Shown: piece by piece, positions 8,027-16,318 of the stretch | Layout of the letters: each line of letters starts with the position of its first letter | How positions within the stretch are numbered: the first letter of the stretch is position 1 | Assembly (NCBI GenBank): GCA_030263635.1 | Contig: SZPI01000001.1 | Span: 1 to 64,000 of the forward strand | Direction of reading: 5' to 3' | Origin: Flexicrinis sp001567485 | Lineage (GTDB): Bacteria; Chloroflexota; Anaerolineae; Aggregatilineales; Phototrophicaceae | Length of the DNA stretch: 64,000 bases | Position numbers and translations under genes: made by a program | Notes under the pieces: generated by a model | What the model saw: the letters and a program-made list of their open reading frames with translations, nothing else | Databases searched by the model: none | Told to the model about the DNA's origin: nothing

Positions 8027-8767
8027 CTATGCTCCGAATGCAAGGATCAGCGTGCGAACGCTGAGCACGAGGATGAGAAGGCCGACCAGCAGCATCATGC
8101 GGCGCACGGGGAGCCGTCGGCACAGCAGGGCGGCAAGCGGCGCCGCCGGCACGCCGCCCAAGATGAGGCCAAGTACGGGCGTCCAGTCGAGTGTGTGCGC
8201 TACCGTCGCAAACGTCGCCGCCTGTGCCAGCGTCACGAAGAACTCGGCGATGCTCACTGTGCCGATCACCTTGCGCGGGTTATTGCCGTTGACGACCAGC
8301 GTGCCGGTAACGATCGGGCCCCAGCCGCCGCCACCGATCGAATCGAGGAAGCCGCCGGCCGATCCGAGGATCGCGGTTGACGTGCGCCGCCAGATCAGCG
8401 CGGATGACCCGAGCGAGCGGTAGATGATGAGGCCGCCGAGGGCCGCAAGGTAGAGCGCAACAATTGGCTTGATCACGCTGGAGGGGATGTTCGAAAGCAG
8501 CGTGACTCCGATGATGCCGCCGAGGATCCCGGCCGCCGACAGCCGAAAGAGCAGGCGCTTGTTCACGTTGCCGATGCGATAGTGAGCATAGCCGGACGCC
8601 GCGCTGGTGAAGATCCCCGCGGTGTGCGTTGCCGCGCTCGCCGCTACTGGGGGGAGTCCTGTGCTGAGCAGCAGCGTGGTCGATGTCGTCTTGTATCCCA
8701 TGCCGAGGCTGCCGTCGACCAGCTGGCACACAAAGCCGATGACGGTATAGAGCAGCAGAGTATCCAA
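8027..8767 (-). CDS. TauE/SafE (DUF81) family permease
   Basis: The 246-residue polytopic protein starts at TTG 8767 (GAGG ribosome site 4-5 nt upstream). Hydrophobic segments run throughout, with the family's repeat-like signature G/D-rich loops: FVCQLVDGSLGMGYKTTSTT near the N-terminus and GSAGGFLDSIGGGGWGP in the second half. The TauE family exports sulfite or organosulfonates or acts as a generic anion carrier; the substrate here cannot be told. The rRNA methyltransferase follows after one base, so the two are likely co-transcribed although functionally unrelated. Confidence 0.85.
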   Translation of the reverse strand: MDTLLLYTVIGFVCQLVDGSLGMGYKTTSTTLLLSTGLPPVAASAATHTAGIFTSAASGYAHYRIGNVNKRLLFRLSAAGILGGIIGVTLLSNIPSSVIKPIVALYLAALGGLIIYRSLGSSALIWRRTSTAILGSAGGFLDSIGGGGWGPIVTGTLVVNGNNPRKVIGTVSIAEFFVTLAQAATFATVAHTLDWTPVLGLILGGVPAAPLAALLCRRLPVRRMMLLVGLLILVLSVRTLILAFGA

Positions 8768-8804
8768 GGGGCCTCAGGAGAATCTACGTCCAGAATCGAT
8801 CCCA

Positions 8805-8833
8805 ACGGTACTGCCTGCCGGCACGACGTGCAA
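8805..8833 (-). promoter_or_regulatory. Possible promoter for the TauE-like/RlmI-like pair
   Basis: TTGCAC (8833-8828), a 17-bp spacer and TACCGT (8810-8805) lie 38 bp upstream of the TTG start. The -10 is weak. The rest of 8834-9058 contains no gene or recognisable RNA that I can see. Confidence 0.3.
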
Positions 8834-9058
8834 GACACGGTTTTGTAACGACACAGACCTCGTGGGCGGGCGCTACCATACCGCAGAGTGGGCTGGAACG
8901 CGTTCTGACGTTGGGTAGGAATGGTGGGTGACAGCGCATGACAAACATCACCCCGGCGCGGTGCTTGCGTTCACTCGCGCGGCGAAATGGTGCGTCATAC
9001 GCTGAAGATGAGTTCGTCCGTTGTGCCGTTTCTCGCAGCGGGAAAGGCCAAATCCTCC

Positions 9059-9877
9059 ATGGTGAAAAAAGTGCTGATGATCTTGGGTGCAGCGTTGGTG
9101 ATTCTTGTGGGCGGAACGTGGTTGGGGCTGCAAGTTGCGTCGAATCGTTTCGACTCGATCCCGGCGGGTCATGCGCCGGACACGGTACCCATCCCGGCGG
9201 GCCTGCCTGCGCCGGTTGAACGGTTCGCGCGCGTCGTGTATGGCGATGCGATACCGGTTGTCGAGAGCGCAGTGGTGATCGGGCGCGCGCGGCTCGCCCC
9301 GACCGGCTTGCCAATGCCGGCACGTTTCCGGTTCTATTACGACGCGCGGCGCAGCAGCCACTATCACGAGATTGAAGTGACGTGGTTCAAGCTGCCGCTT
9401 ATGCGCATCCATGAGCGCAACCTCGAAGGCCATGCCACGCTTGACCTGTCGTTGTTCGGCAAGGTAGACGATCAGCCCCATACCAATCGCGCTGGCATTC
9501 AAGGCTACTGGTCTGAGGTGCTGGCGTGGGTACCGGCGATCACGCTGACCGATCCGCGGGTAACGTGGGAGCCGTTTGATGACAACACGGCGCGGCTCAT
9601 CCTACCGGAGCTGGATCCCGTCGAGGCACTGACTGTGATCTTCGACCCTGAAAGCGGCCTGCTGGATCGTATCGACACGATGCGGTATCAGTCGGAGGAG
9701 AACCCTGACCGGCTCGGATGGCATAACCGTGCGTTCAACTGGCAGCTCCTCAACGGCACAGTCGTCCCGTTGACCTCGACAACGCAGTGGGGTGATGCAG
9801 CGCCGTGGGCGACGTGGGAGATCGACGACGTGAGTCTGAACGTCGAAGTCTCGGAACGGTTCGCTGCATTTGGCTAG
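9059..9877 (+). CDS. DUF6544-like membrane-anchored protein
   Basis: From the ATG at 9059 (MVKKVLMILGAALVILVGGT) the protein has 272 residues: one N-terminal membrane segment (about 5-24) and a soluble C-terminal domain predicted outside the membrane. The pattern 'P.PV.RF.R...' near residue 50 (PAPVERFARVVYGDAIPVV) and the following substrate-less beta-rich region resemble the DUF6544 family; its function is unknown. An earlier in-frame ATG at 8987 would place a hydrophilic stretch before the anchor and is less likely. It stands alone, convergent with ligA across a 34-bp gap containing a weak TCCCAC/GTGGGA inverted repeat. Confidence 0.6.
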   Translation: MVKKVLMILGAALVILVGGTWLGLQVASNRFDSIPAGHAPDTVPIPAGLPAPVERFARVVYGDAIPVVESAVVIGRARLAPTGLPMPARFRFYYDARRSSHYHEIEVTWFKLPLMRIHERNLEGHATLDLSLFGKVDDQPHTNRAGIQGYWSEVLAWVPAITLTDPRVTWEPFDDNTARLILPELDPVEALTVIFDPESGLLDRIDTMRYQSEENPDRLGWHNRAFNWQLLNGTVVPLTSTTQWGDAAPWATWEIDDVSLNVEVSERFAAFG

Positions 9878-9911
9878 CGCGATAGGGCGGGTTATCCCAC
9901 GCTGTCCGTGC

Positions 9912-11927
9912 CTAGTTGTGGGAAATCATGGCGAGGAAGGCCGCCTCATCGAGAATCGGCACACCGAGCTGCCGCGCTTTGTCCGCCTTGCTGCCCGGCG
10001 ACTCGCCCATCAGGACATAGCTGGTCTTTTTGCTCACACTGCCCGACACCTTGCCGCCGTGTGACTTAATCAACGCTTCGGCTTGCTCGCGGCTTAGCGT
10101 CGGCAGCGTGCCGGTCAGCACGAACGTCAGGCCGGCCAGCGAGTCCGATTCCGTCACCGGCGCGGCCGACGCGAACTGTACGCCCGCCTCTTTCGTCCGC
10201 TGGATCAGGTCGACGTGCAGCGGATCGCTGAACCACGATGCGATATTCGCGGCGAGGATCGGCCCGATGCCTTCAACCTCCTGAATGGAGTCGGGAGAAG
10301 CGGCGGCGAGCGCGTCGACCGTATGGAAGTGGGCAGCGAGTGATTCCGCCACGGTGCTGCCGACCCCGTCGATCCCAAGCGATGACAGCACCTGCGCCAA
10401 GGGTCGGCCTTTCGCCGCCTCGATCGACTTGAGCAAGTTCTCGATGCGCTTTTCAGCGAAGCCTTCCAACCCTTGCAGCTTGTCGGCGGTCAGCGTGAAG
10501 ATGTCAGCTTCGTCTTTGATGAGGCCGCGGTCGAAGAACAGCTTAACGGTCTGCGGCCCCATCCCTTCGATGTCCATCGCCCCGCGTGAGGCGAAGAACT
10601 CGACCTGCCTGAACACCCGTTCCGGACACTGCGGATTCGTGCAGTAGTAATCGACCGCGCCCTCCGGCTGAATCACCGGCGAATCGCAGTGTGGGCAGCG
10701 CTCAGGCGGCGTGATCGGTGTTTCACCGCCTGTGCGTGCGTCAAGGATCGGCCCGATGACATACGGAATGACATCGCCGCTGCGCTTGATGACGACACGG
10801 TCTCCGATGCGGATGTCGAGGTTGCGCACGAAATCGTAGTTGTGCAGCGTCGCGTTCGTGACCGTCACGCCGCCGACGAACACCGGCTCAAGCTGGGCCG
10901 TAGGCGTGAGCTTGCCCGTCCGGCCGACGTTGTGGGTTACGCCGACAAGCTGCGTCGACGCTTCTTCCGATGGGAACTTGTACGCTGTCGCCCCACGCGG
11001 ATCCTTTCCCACGACACCCAGTTCGGCAGCGATCCGCAGATCGTTGACTTTGATGACTAAGCCGTCAATTTCGTAATCGAGTTGGTTTCTGCGGGATACC
11101 CACGTGGGTATCTGCTGGATAATGTCGGAAAGTGTGGGAAAGTGTTGGGCAGATTGTGGGATAGTGAAGCCAATATCCCGCAGATATTCCAGCGTTTCCC
11201 ACTGTGTGCGTGTGGGATAACTGTCCGCGGCGACGATGGCGTAGATGAACGCGGTCAGGGGCCGGCCGGCCGTGATGCGCGAATCCTTCTGCTTGAGCGT
11301 GCCAGAGGCGGTGTTGCGCGCGTTGACGTACAGCGGCAGCCCGGCCGATTTCTGCTGCTCGTTAAGCGCGGCAAAGTCGTGTTTCAGAAACATCACCTCG
11401 CCCCGCACGACCAGCCGCGAAGGGACGGCGTGCGGGGATGTGGGATTTGCCGGGATGCGCAGTGGGATACTGCGGATCGTGCGCACGTTCGCCGTCACGT
11501 CGTCGCCGACGAGGCCGTTGCCGCGTGTTGCCGCGCGGACGAGCACGCCGTCCTCGTACGTGATGACGATGGTCAGGCCGTCGAGCTTGGGTTCGAGCGT
11601 ATAGTCAAGCTGCGTATCGGCAGGCAGCAGTTTGAGGTTGCGCTGCTCCCATTCCCGAATGTCATCCTCCGAAAAGCAGTTCGACAGGCTCAGGATCGGC
11701 GCGGGGTGGGTGAGTTTGGGAAAATCGCCCTGCAAGTCGCTGCCCGCGCGCTGTGTCGGGGAGTCCGGCGTGACGAGTTCAGGATGCGTGGTCTCCAGCG
11801 CGACCAACTCGTGGTACAGCCGGTCGAACTCGGCGTCAGGGATGATCGGCGCATTGAGGATATAGTACCGGTAGCTGTGCTCGTTGATTTCCTTGCGGAG
11901 TTCTGCGGCGCGTTCTGCGTCGTTCAT
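9912..11927 (-). CDS. ligA: NAD+-dependent DNA ligase LigA
   Basis: Seals nicks in replication and repair using NAD+. From the ATG at 11927 (MNDAERAAELRKEINEHSYR; GAGG upstream) the length is 671 residues, the usual size. Domains in order: Ia NMN-binding (YYILNAPIIPDAEFDRL), adenylation with catalytic Lys in TLEPKLDGLTIV, OB fold (VGRTGKLTPTAQLEPVFVGG), four-Cys zinc finger (CPHCDSP and YYCTNPQCP), helix-hairpin-helix repeats, and a C-terminal BRCT (FVLTGTLPTLSREQAEALI). The SH3b gene ends 10 bp upstream, so polX, the SH3b gene and ligA probably form one transcript. Confidence 0.97.
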   Translation of the reverse strand: MNDAERAAELRKEINEHSYRYYILNAPIIPDAEFDRLYHELVALETTHPELVTPDSPTQRAGSDLQGDFPKLTHPAPILSLSNCFSEDDIREWEQRNLKLLPADTQLDYTLEPKLDGLTIVITYEDGVLVRAATRGNGLVGDDVTANVRTIRSIPLRIPANPTSPHAVPSRLVVRGEVMFLKHDFAALNEQQKSAGLPLYVNARNTASGTLKQKDSRITAGRPLTAFIYAIVAADSYPTRTQWETLEYLRDIGFTIPQSAQHFPTLSDIIQQIPTWVSRRNQLDYEIDGLVIKVNDLRIAAELGVVGKDPRGATAYKFPSEEASTQLVGVTHNVGRTGKLTPTAQLEPVFVGGVTVTNATLHNYDFVRNLDIRIGDRVVIKRSGDVIPYVIGPILDARTGGETPITPPERCPHCDSPVIQPEGAVDYYCTNPQCPERVFRQVEFFASRGAMDIEGMGPQTVKLFFDRGLIKDEADIFTLTADKLQGLEGFAEKRIENLLKSIEAAKGRPLAQVLSSLGIDGVGSTVAESLAAHFHTVDALAAASPDSIQEVEGIGPILAANIASWFSDPLHVDLIQRTKEAGVQFASAAPVTESDSLAGLTFVLTGTLPTLSREQAEALIKSHGGKVSGSVSKKTSYVLMGESPGSKADKARQLGVPILDEAAFLAMISHN

Positions 11928-11937
11928 CGGTCGAACC

Positions 11938-12492
11938 TCAAGGCAGGATAACGGGTTCAAGATAATTAGATGCCGCCCATCCGCTGCGGCCCGACGACGG
12001 ATCGTCAATGCGCCACCACGTCAAGCCATCGGCCTGTGATGGGCCGTTACCGATGATGAAATACGATCCTTCCGGCGCGCGGAACAAAATCTCCGTGTCG
12101 ACAACTCCGGGTTGGCTGCGCACGTTGAGCTGCTGATCGCCGACGTCGACGACCTGAATCGTCTTGCCGATGGCGATCTGTTCCGGGGTCGGGGTAAAGA
12201 CGACCGGCGGAAGTGTCGGGCCGACCATCGCAAGCTGGTTGGCGCGGGTTTGTTCGACCACCAGCACGGGCGCGCCCGCCTCAAGCGGCGCCGACTGTGC
12301 CGTCAGCAGCAGTTCGGGCGGGGCCGTATGTACAGCGAGTGTGATCGGCGCGGCAGGCGGTGTTTGGCCGCCCAACGCAAGAAACGCGGCGACTGCTCCG
12401 GCGACACATAGCAGCGTGAGCGCCGTTACGGCCGCGCACGACCAAAGCGGCGGCATCAGGCCCGGCGGGCGGGGCGGGGGGGATACGTGCAT
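11938..12492 (-). CDS. Membrane-anchored SH3b-domain protein
   Basis: The 184-residue product has a short Pro-rich cytoplasmic N-terminus, one membrane segment (about 18-42) and an extracytoplasmic part. The C-terminal third (about 110-180) has a bacterial SH3-like pattern: LNVRSQPGVVDTEILFRAPEG, then WWRIDDPSSGRSGWAASNYL. SH3b domains often bind peptidoglycan or other cell-wall ligands; no catalytic domain is visible. The start ATG directly abuts the polX stop (TAA then ATG), so translation is probably coupled. Confidence 0.75.
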   Translation of the reverse strand: MHVSPPPRPPGLMPPLWSCAAVTALTLLCVAGAVAAFLALGGQTPPAAPITLAVHTAPPELLLTAQSAPLEAGAPVLVVEQTRANQLAMVGPTLPPVVFTPTPEQIAIGKTIQVVDVGDQQLNVRSQPGVVDTEILFRAPEGSYFIIGNGPSQADGLTWWRIDDPSSGRSGWAASNYLEPVILP

Positions 12493-14256
12493 TTAGCGGC
12501 CGCGTCCCGCAGCCCACGCGAGGAACTCGTCGACGGGCAGCGCGTTGAGGACATCACGGGTTGACACCCATCCACGCCGTGCGGTCAAGACGCCGTACGA
12601 CAGATAGTGTAGTTCCGTCGTGCGGTGCGCGTCGGTGTCAATGGCGATCTTGATGCCCATTTCAACGGCGCGGCGGGCATACTGCGCCTCAAGGTCGAGC
12701 CGCTGCGGATTGCTGTTGATCTCCAGCGCCGTCCCGCTGCGCGCCGCTGCCTCGAACACCGCGTCCATGTCGAGATCGGCCGGCTCCCGGTCAGGGATGA
12801 GCTGGCCGCGCGGGTGGCCGATCAGGTCGACGTGCGGGTTTTCCAGCGCGTTCAACAACCGCCGCGTGATCTGCTCGCGGGGCTGGCGCAGGCTGACGTG
12901 CAGCGACGCGACGACAAAATCCAGCTGCTCCAGCACGTCGTCGGGGAAGTCGAGTGAGCCGTCGGCGAGGATGTCCATTTCGGTGCCGTGAAACACACGG
13001 ATTCGCCCGTTCATCTCGGCATCCACCGCGCGGACTTCCGCTTGCTGCGCGAGGAGCCGCTCAATCGAAAGCCCGTTGGCGATGACCGCCCCACGCGAAT
13101 GATCGGTGATGACGATGTACTTACGCCCCGCCGCCAGAGCCGCCTCGGCCATCTCACGAATCGACGCGCTGCCGTCGCTCCACGTCGTGTGCATGTGCAG
13201 GTCGCCTTGCAGCGCGTCCAGCGTCACGAGATCGGGCAGCGTGTTGGATTCCGCGGCGTCGAACTCGCCGGCGTCTTCGCGCAATTCAGGCGCGATCCAC
13301 GGCAGCCCGACTGCTGCGTAAACTTCCTCCTCGGTGCGGCACAAGATCTTCGGGGCGCCCTCGATAATCTGGCGGTTATCGTCGACCGGGCTAAACGCAT
13401 GCTCATTGAGGCTCAAGCCGCGCTCTAAGGCGCGCTCGCGCATACGGATGTTGTGCTGCTGGCTTCCGGTGAAGTAAGCGAGCGCCGTCCCCCAACGTTC
13501 GCGCTCCAGCACGCGCAGGTCGACTTGCAGCCCGTTGACCAGTTCGACCGAACTTTTGGTCGGCCCCTGACCGAGAATACGCGCGACACGCTCCTGTGCG
13601 ACGAATGCCTCCATGATGGCCGGCGCGTCGTCTATGGACGACACCGCGACGAGCAGGTCAACATCGCCGATGGTTGGGCGGCCGCGCCGGATGCTGCCGG
13701 CAATTGCGCCTTCGACCGCTTGCGGCAGCTCGCGCAGCGCGTCGAGCATCGCCTGCGCCGCGGGATATGCTTGGCCGAGCGGCGTGCGTCCGGTTCGGCG
13801 TGAAAGCATCTCGATCCCGGCGATGATGTTGGCTTCGGACTTTTCGCCCATCTTCGGCAGGTCGCGCAACCGCCCCGACCGTGCCGACTTTTCGAGGCTG
13901 GCGAGGTCAGTGATGCCGCGCTCCTTCCAGAACATCGCGGCCTTCTTTGGGCCGACACCGGTGACGCGCATCACGTCGACCAGCGTCGCCGGGATTTCAG
14001 CCGTAAGCTTCTCGTAAAATTCGAGCTTGCCGGTCTCCAACAGCTCCTCGATCTTTTCGGCCAGTGTCTTGCCGATACCGGGAATGTCGGTCAGTCCGCC
14101 TTCGCGCGCGATGACTCGCAGGTCGCGCGGGACGTCGCGGATGCTTTCCGATGCGCGGCGATAGCTGAGGACTCGATGGATGATCTCTCCCTTGATTTCC
14201 AACAGGTCGGAAATCCTCTCAAAGAGATCGGCAATGTCTCGATTGGTTAGGGTCAC
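12493..14256 (-). CDS. polX: DNA polymerase/3'-5' exonuclease PolX
   Basis: Family X repair polymerase with a C-terminal PHP exonuclease domain, 587 residues (B. subtilis PolX is about 570). The N-terminal 8-kDa/HhH region (GLTDIPGIGKTLAEKIEEL; VTGVGPKKAAMFW) is followed by the nucleotidyltransferase palm with the acidic pair in TIGDVDLLVAVSS and a third Asp in LQVDLRVLE. The PHP domain (about 340-575) carries DLHMHTTWSDGS, ITDHSRG, HGTEMDILADG and DTDAH metal ligands. The start is GTG 14256 with GGAG 8 nt upstream and a TATAAT hexamer about 30 nt upstream. Confidence 0.93.
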   Translation of the reverse strand: MTLTNRDIADLFERISDLLEIKGEIIHRVLSYRRASESIRDVPRDLRVIAREGGLTDIPGIGKTLAEKIEELLETGKLEFYEKLTAEIPATLVDVMRVTGVGPKKAAMFWKERGITDLASLEKSARSGRLRDLPKMGEKSEANIIAGIEMLSRRTGRTPLGQAYPAAQAMLDALRELPQAVEGAIAGSIRRGRPTIGDVDLLVAVSSIDDAPAIMEAFVAQERVARILGQGPTKSSVELVNGLQVDLRVLERERWGTALAYFTGSQQHNIRMRERALERGLSLNEHAFSPVDDNRQIIEGAPKILCRTEEEVYAAVGLPWIAPELREDAGEFDAAESNTLPDLVTLDALQGDLHMHTTWSDGSASIREMAEAALAAGRKYIVITDHSRGAVIANGLSIERLLAQQAEVRAVDAEMNGRIRVFHGTEMDILADGSLDFPDDVLEQLDFVVASLHVSLRQPREQITRRLLNALENPHVDLIGHPRGQLIPDREPADLDMDAVFEAAARSGTALEINSNPQRLDLEAQYARRAVEMGIKIAIDTDAHRTTELHYLSYGVLTARRGWVSTRDVLNALPVDEFLAWAAGRGR

Positions 14257-14288
14257 AAGGTGCTCCGCGTTGGTTGAAGACCGATAGA

Positions 14289-14351
14289 ATTATACCAGTT
14301 TTCCGAACGGTTGTGCGGTTTTGCGCACGGAACGGCATGGGGTGTTATACT
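14289..14351. promoter_or_regulatory. Divergent -10 elements for polX and the tail-tube-like gene
   Basis: On the minus strand a perfect TATAAT (14294-14289) faces polX; on the plus strand TATACT (14346-14351) faces the gene at 14391. Neither has a good -35 at 17 bp; TTGCGC (14321-14326) lies 19 bp before the plus-strand -10. Confidence 0.45.
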
Positions 14352-14390
14352 CGCTCCTAAACCGGTCTACACAGCGAAAGGGTCACGTGC

Positions 14391-14783
14391 ATGAGCGAAC
14401 AAGTTGTCGACAGTTTGGTTGCTAACGAATTTGCGGTTGAACTGGACGGTACTCCTGTTGCCGGGGTGTTTCGCGTTTCCGGGCTGACTCTGTTCAAGAC
14501 GACCGTGGACACGCCGCTGGTCATCACCAAAATGGTGCAGCGCGATCCGAACTCGTCGTTCAACAAGTGGCTCAAGGACACGTTGAACGCGGTCGGAAAA
14601 GCCCCGACCCGCACTATCTCGGTCATCGCTGTTGACGACGGCGTGCCGACGCGGAAGTGGGTCTACTCCGACGCGCATGTGCAGTCCGTCACCTACTCGG
14701 ACTTCGACACCGCGTCGTCAGAAATGGTTGAAGAGCGCATCGTGCTGCATTACGGATCGGTCACGCACGAGTGGCTGGCCTAG
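14391..14783 (+). CDS. Orphan phage T4 gp19/tail-tube-like protein
   Basis: A 130-residue soluble protein. The order of features fits the T4 gp19/Afp1 tail-tube family: an N-terminal strand pair with a Gly between (NEFAVELDGTPVAGVFRVSG), a central conserved Trp in NSSFNKWLKDTLNA, a strand with Asp/Gly turn and Trp (RTISVIAVDDGVPTRKWVY), then 'SDAHVQSV' and a C-terminal EERIVLHYGSV strand. Such proteins form the inner tube of contractile phage tails and extracellular injection systems. No sheath, baseplate, spike or AAA+ partner is present nearby, so its role here is unknown. An AAAGGG ribosome site precedes the ATG. Confidence 0.6.
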   Translation: MSEQVVDSLVANEFAVELDGTPVAGVFRVSGLTLFKTTVDTPLVITKMVQRDPNSSFNKWLKDTLNAVGKAPTRTISVIAVDDGVPTRKWVYSDAHVQSVTYSDFDTASSEMVEERIVLHYGSVTHEWLA

Positions 14784-14811
14784 CCCCGCCTGCGACCCGT
14801 CCCGCCTGAGC

Positions 14812-15099
14812 CTACGCCGGCGTTGTGGATTGCCCGACCAACGCCTTCACTTTAGAGTCGATCAGCGACAGGCACTCGCCCGGTTCGGCGTGCCTGCCGG
14901 CGTCGTGCTTGCTGAACACCTTTTCGCCGTTGACGAGGACGTCGAAGATGCCTTTGCTGCCCGGCACAAGGCGGAATGACCGGATGTGGTACTCCAGCTC
15001 GCGTATCCTGATGACTTCTTGCACGAGTTCAAGCGCGCGATCCTGATAACCACACGGGGCGCAGTAGATCAGTTCGATATCGATCGTGCCGTTTTGCAT
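14812..15099 (-). CDS. SelW/Rdx-family thioredoxin-like protein
   Basis: The 95-residue product starts with a beta strand leading into CAPC (IDIELIYCAPCGYQDRAL), the CxxC redox motif of the SelT/SelW/SelH (Rdx) family in its cysteine form. It continues with FRLVPGSKGIFDVLVNGEKV, the family's G-x-F-x-V turn, and a C-terminal helix. It is probably a small cytosolic thiol-redox protein; partners are unknown. The ATG has AGGAG about 7 nt upstream. It converges on the tail-tube-like gene across 28 bp and diverges from threonine aldolase. Confidence 0.8.
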   Translation of the reverse strand: MQNGTIDIELIYCAPCGYQDRALELVQEVIRIRELEYHIRSFRLVPGSKGIFDVLVNGEKVFSKHDAGRHAEPGECLSLIDSKVKALVGQSTTPA

Positions 15100-15189
15100 T
15101 CAAAGTTCTCCTGTGACATGAGATCACGTTCATAACCGTACCCATCCTAACTTGGCGCGACATGAGAATGTCGGATCGCAGTGTGCGGG

Positions 15190-15217
15190 TTGATGGAACG
15201 CCGGTTTCGCTTATCAT
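15190..15217 (+). promoter_or_regulatory. Promoter for threonine aldolase operon
   Basis: TTGATG (15190-15195), a 16-bp spacer and TATCAT (15212-15217) lie about 50 bp upstream of the start codon. No other element is seen in 15100-15268. Confidence 0.5.
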
Positions 15218-15268
15218 TGGGGCGTTATCACCACAGGCGAAACAGCGCGGGCACGGCGAGGGGAGTGC

Positions 15269-16318
15269 ATGGTGGACACGATTGATTTTCGCAGTGATAC
15301 GGTCAGTCATCCGACGCCCAAGATGCGTGAGGCGATGTACAACGCGGCCGTTGGGGACGATGTCTACGACGAAGACCCGACTGTCCACGCCTTAGAGGCT
15401 GAGTCTGCGGCGCTGTGCGGAAAAGAAGCAGGGCTGTTCGTGTCCAGCGGCACGCAGGGCAACCTCGTGTCGGTGCTCGTTCACTGCGGGCGCGGCGATG
15501 AAGTGATCCTCGGTGATAAGGCGCACACGTTCGTGTACGAAGCCGGGGGCATCGCGGCGTTGGGCGGCGTTATCCCGCATACCGTGCCGGTGCATCCCGA
15601 CGGCACGCTGGCGCTGGACGACATCCGGCGCGCCGTGCGCGGCAACAACATCCACTTTCCACGTACCAAACTGATCGCGCTGGAAAACACACAGGGCACG
15701 GTCGGCGGAATGCCGGTCAGCGCGGAATACACGCGCGCGGTGGCGGAGATCGCCCGCGAGCACAAGCTCAAGCTGCACATCGACGGCGCGCGTATCTTCA
15801 ATGCTGCCGCCGCGCTGGGTGTTTCCGCCAAAGACCTCGTAGCGGATGCCGACTCGATGACGTTTTGTCTGAGCAAGGGGCTGTGCGCGCCTGTCGGGTC
15901 GATCATCGTAGGCGACCGCGCGTTTATCGACGAGGCGCGCCGCGTGCGGAAGATCCTCGGCGGCGGTATGCGGCAGGTGGGCGTGATCGCCGCGGCCGGG
16001 CTGGTCGCCATCCGTGAGATGATCGGCCGCATCCCGGAGGATCATGCCAATGCGCGCACGCTTGCGCAGGGCCTGTCCACGATCCCGCATATCCACGTCG
16101 ACCTCAGCCGCGTCAAGACAAATTTCGTGATGTTCGACCTGCTGGACAGCGCGCCGGTGACACCCGACGAGTTTGTTGCGCGGCTTCAGCGTGAGCACAA
16201 CATCTTGATGCGCCCGTACCCCGGCTTCAAGCGCACGTTCAGGGCCGTGACGCACTACTGGATCACGCCTGAGCGCATTGAGCAGACGCTTGGGGCCGTA
16301 CAGGAACTACTGGCATGA
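15269..16318 (+). CDS. ltaE: Low-specificity L-threonine aldolase
   Basis: A PLP-dependent aldolase cleaving threonine/allo-threonine to glycine and acetaldehyde. The 349-residue length is typical. It opens with the family signature IDFRSDTVSHPTPKMREAM; further motifs are VGDDVYDEDPTVHALE, FVSSGTQGNL, LHIDGARIFNAA and the PLP-binding Lys in MTFCLSKGLCAPVGS. The ribosome site (GAGGGGAG) is 3 nt from this ATG and 6 nt from a GTG codon beside it at 15272, which is an equally plausible start. It overlaps the CPBP gene by 4 bp (ATGA). Confidence 0.93.
   Translation: MVDTIDFRSDTVSHPTPKMREAMYNAAVGDDVYDEDPTVHALEAESAALCGKEAGLFVSSGTQGNLVSVLVHCGRGDEVILGDKAHTFVYEAGGIAALGGVIPHTVPVHPDGTLALDDIRRAVRGNNIHFPRTKLIALENTQGTVGGMPVSAEYTRAVAEIAREHKLKLHIDGARIFNAAAALGVSAKDLVADADSMTFCLSKGLCAPVGSIIVGDRAFIDEARRVRKILGGGMRQVGVIAAAGLVAIREMIGRIPEDHANARTLAQGLSTIPHIHVDLSRVKTNFVMFDLLDSAPVTPDEFVARLQREHNILMRPYPGFKRTFRAVTHYWITPERIEQTLGAVQELLA

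Noticed and set aside
8834..9058. Riboswitch or small RNA upstream of the TauE-like gene
   Set aside because: No SAM-type or other consensus, no terminator hairpin with T-run found by eye.
9893..9922. Terminator between the DUF6544-like gene and ligA
   Set aside because: TCCCAC/GTGGGA gives only six pairs with a long loop and no T-run.
11090..11470. Repeated GTGGGA/GTGGGAT words within ligA
   Set aside because: They encode ordinary Ile-Pro/Phe-Pro/Ser codons in a variable part of LigA, have irregular spacing and no symmetry; probably codon-use chance.
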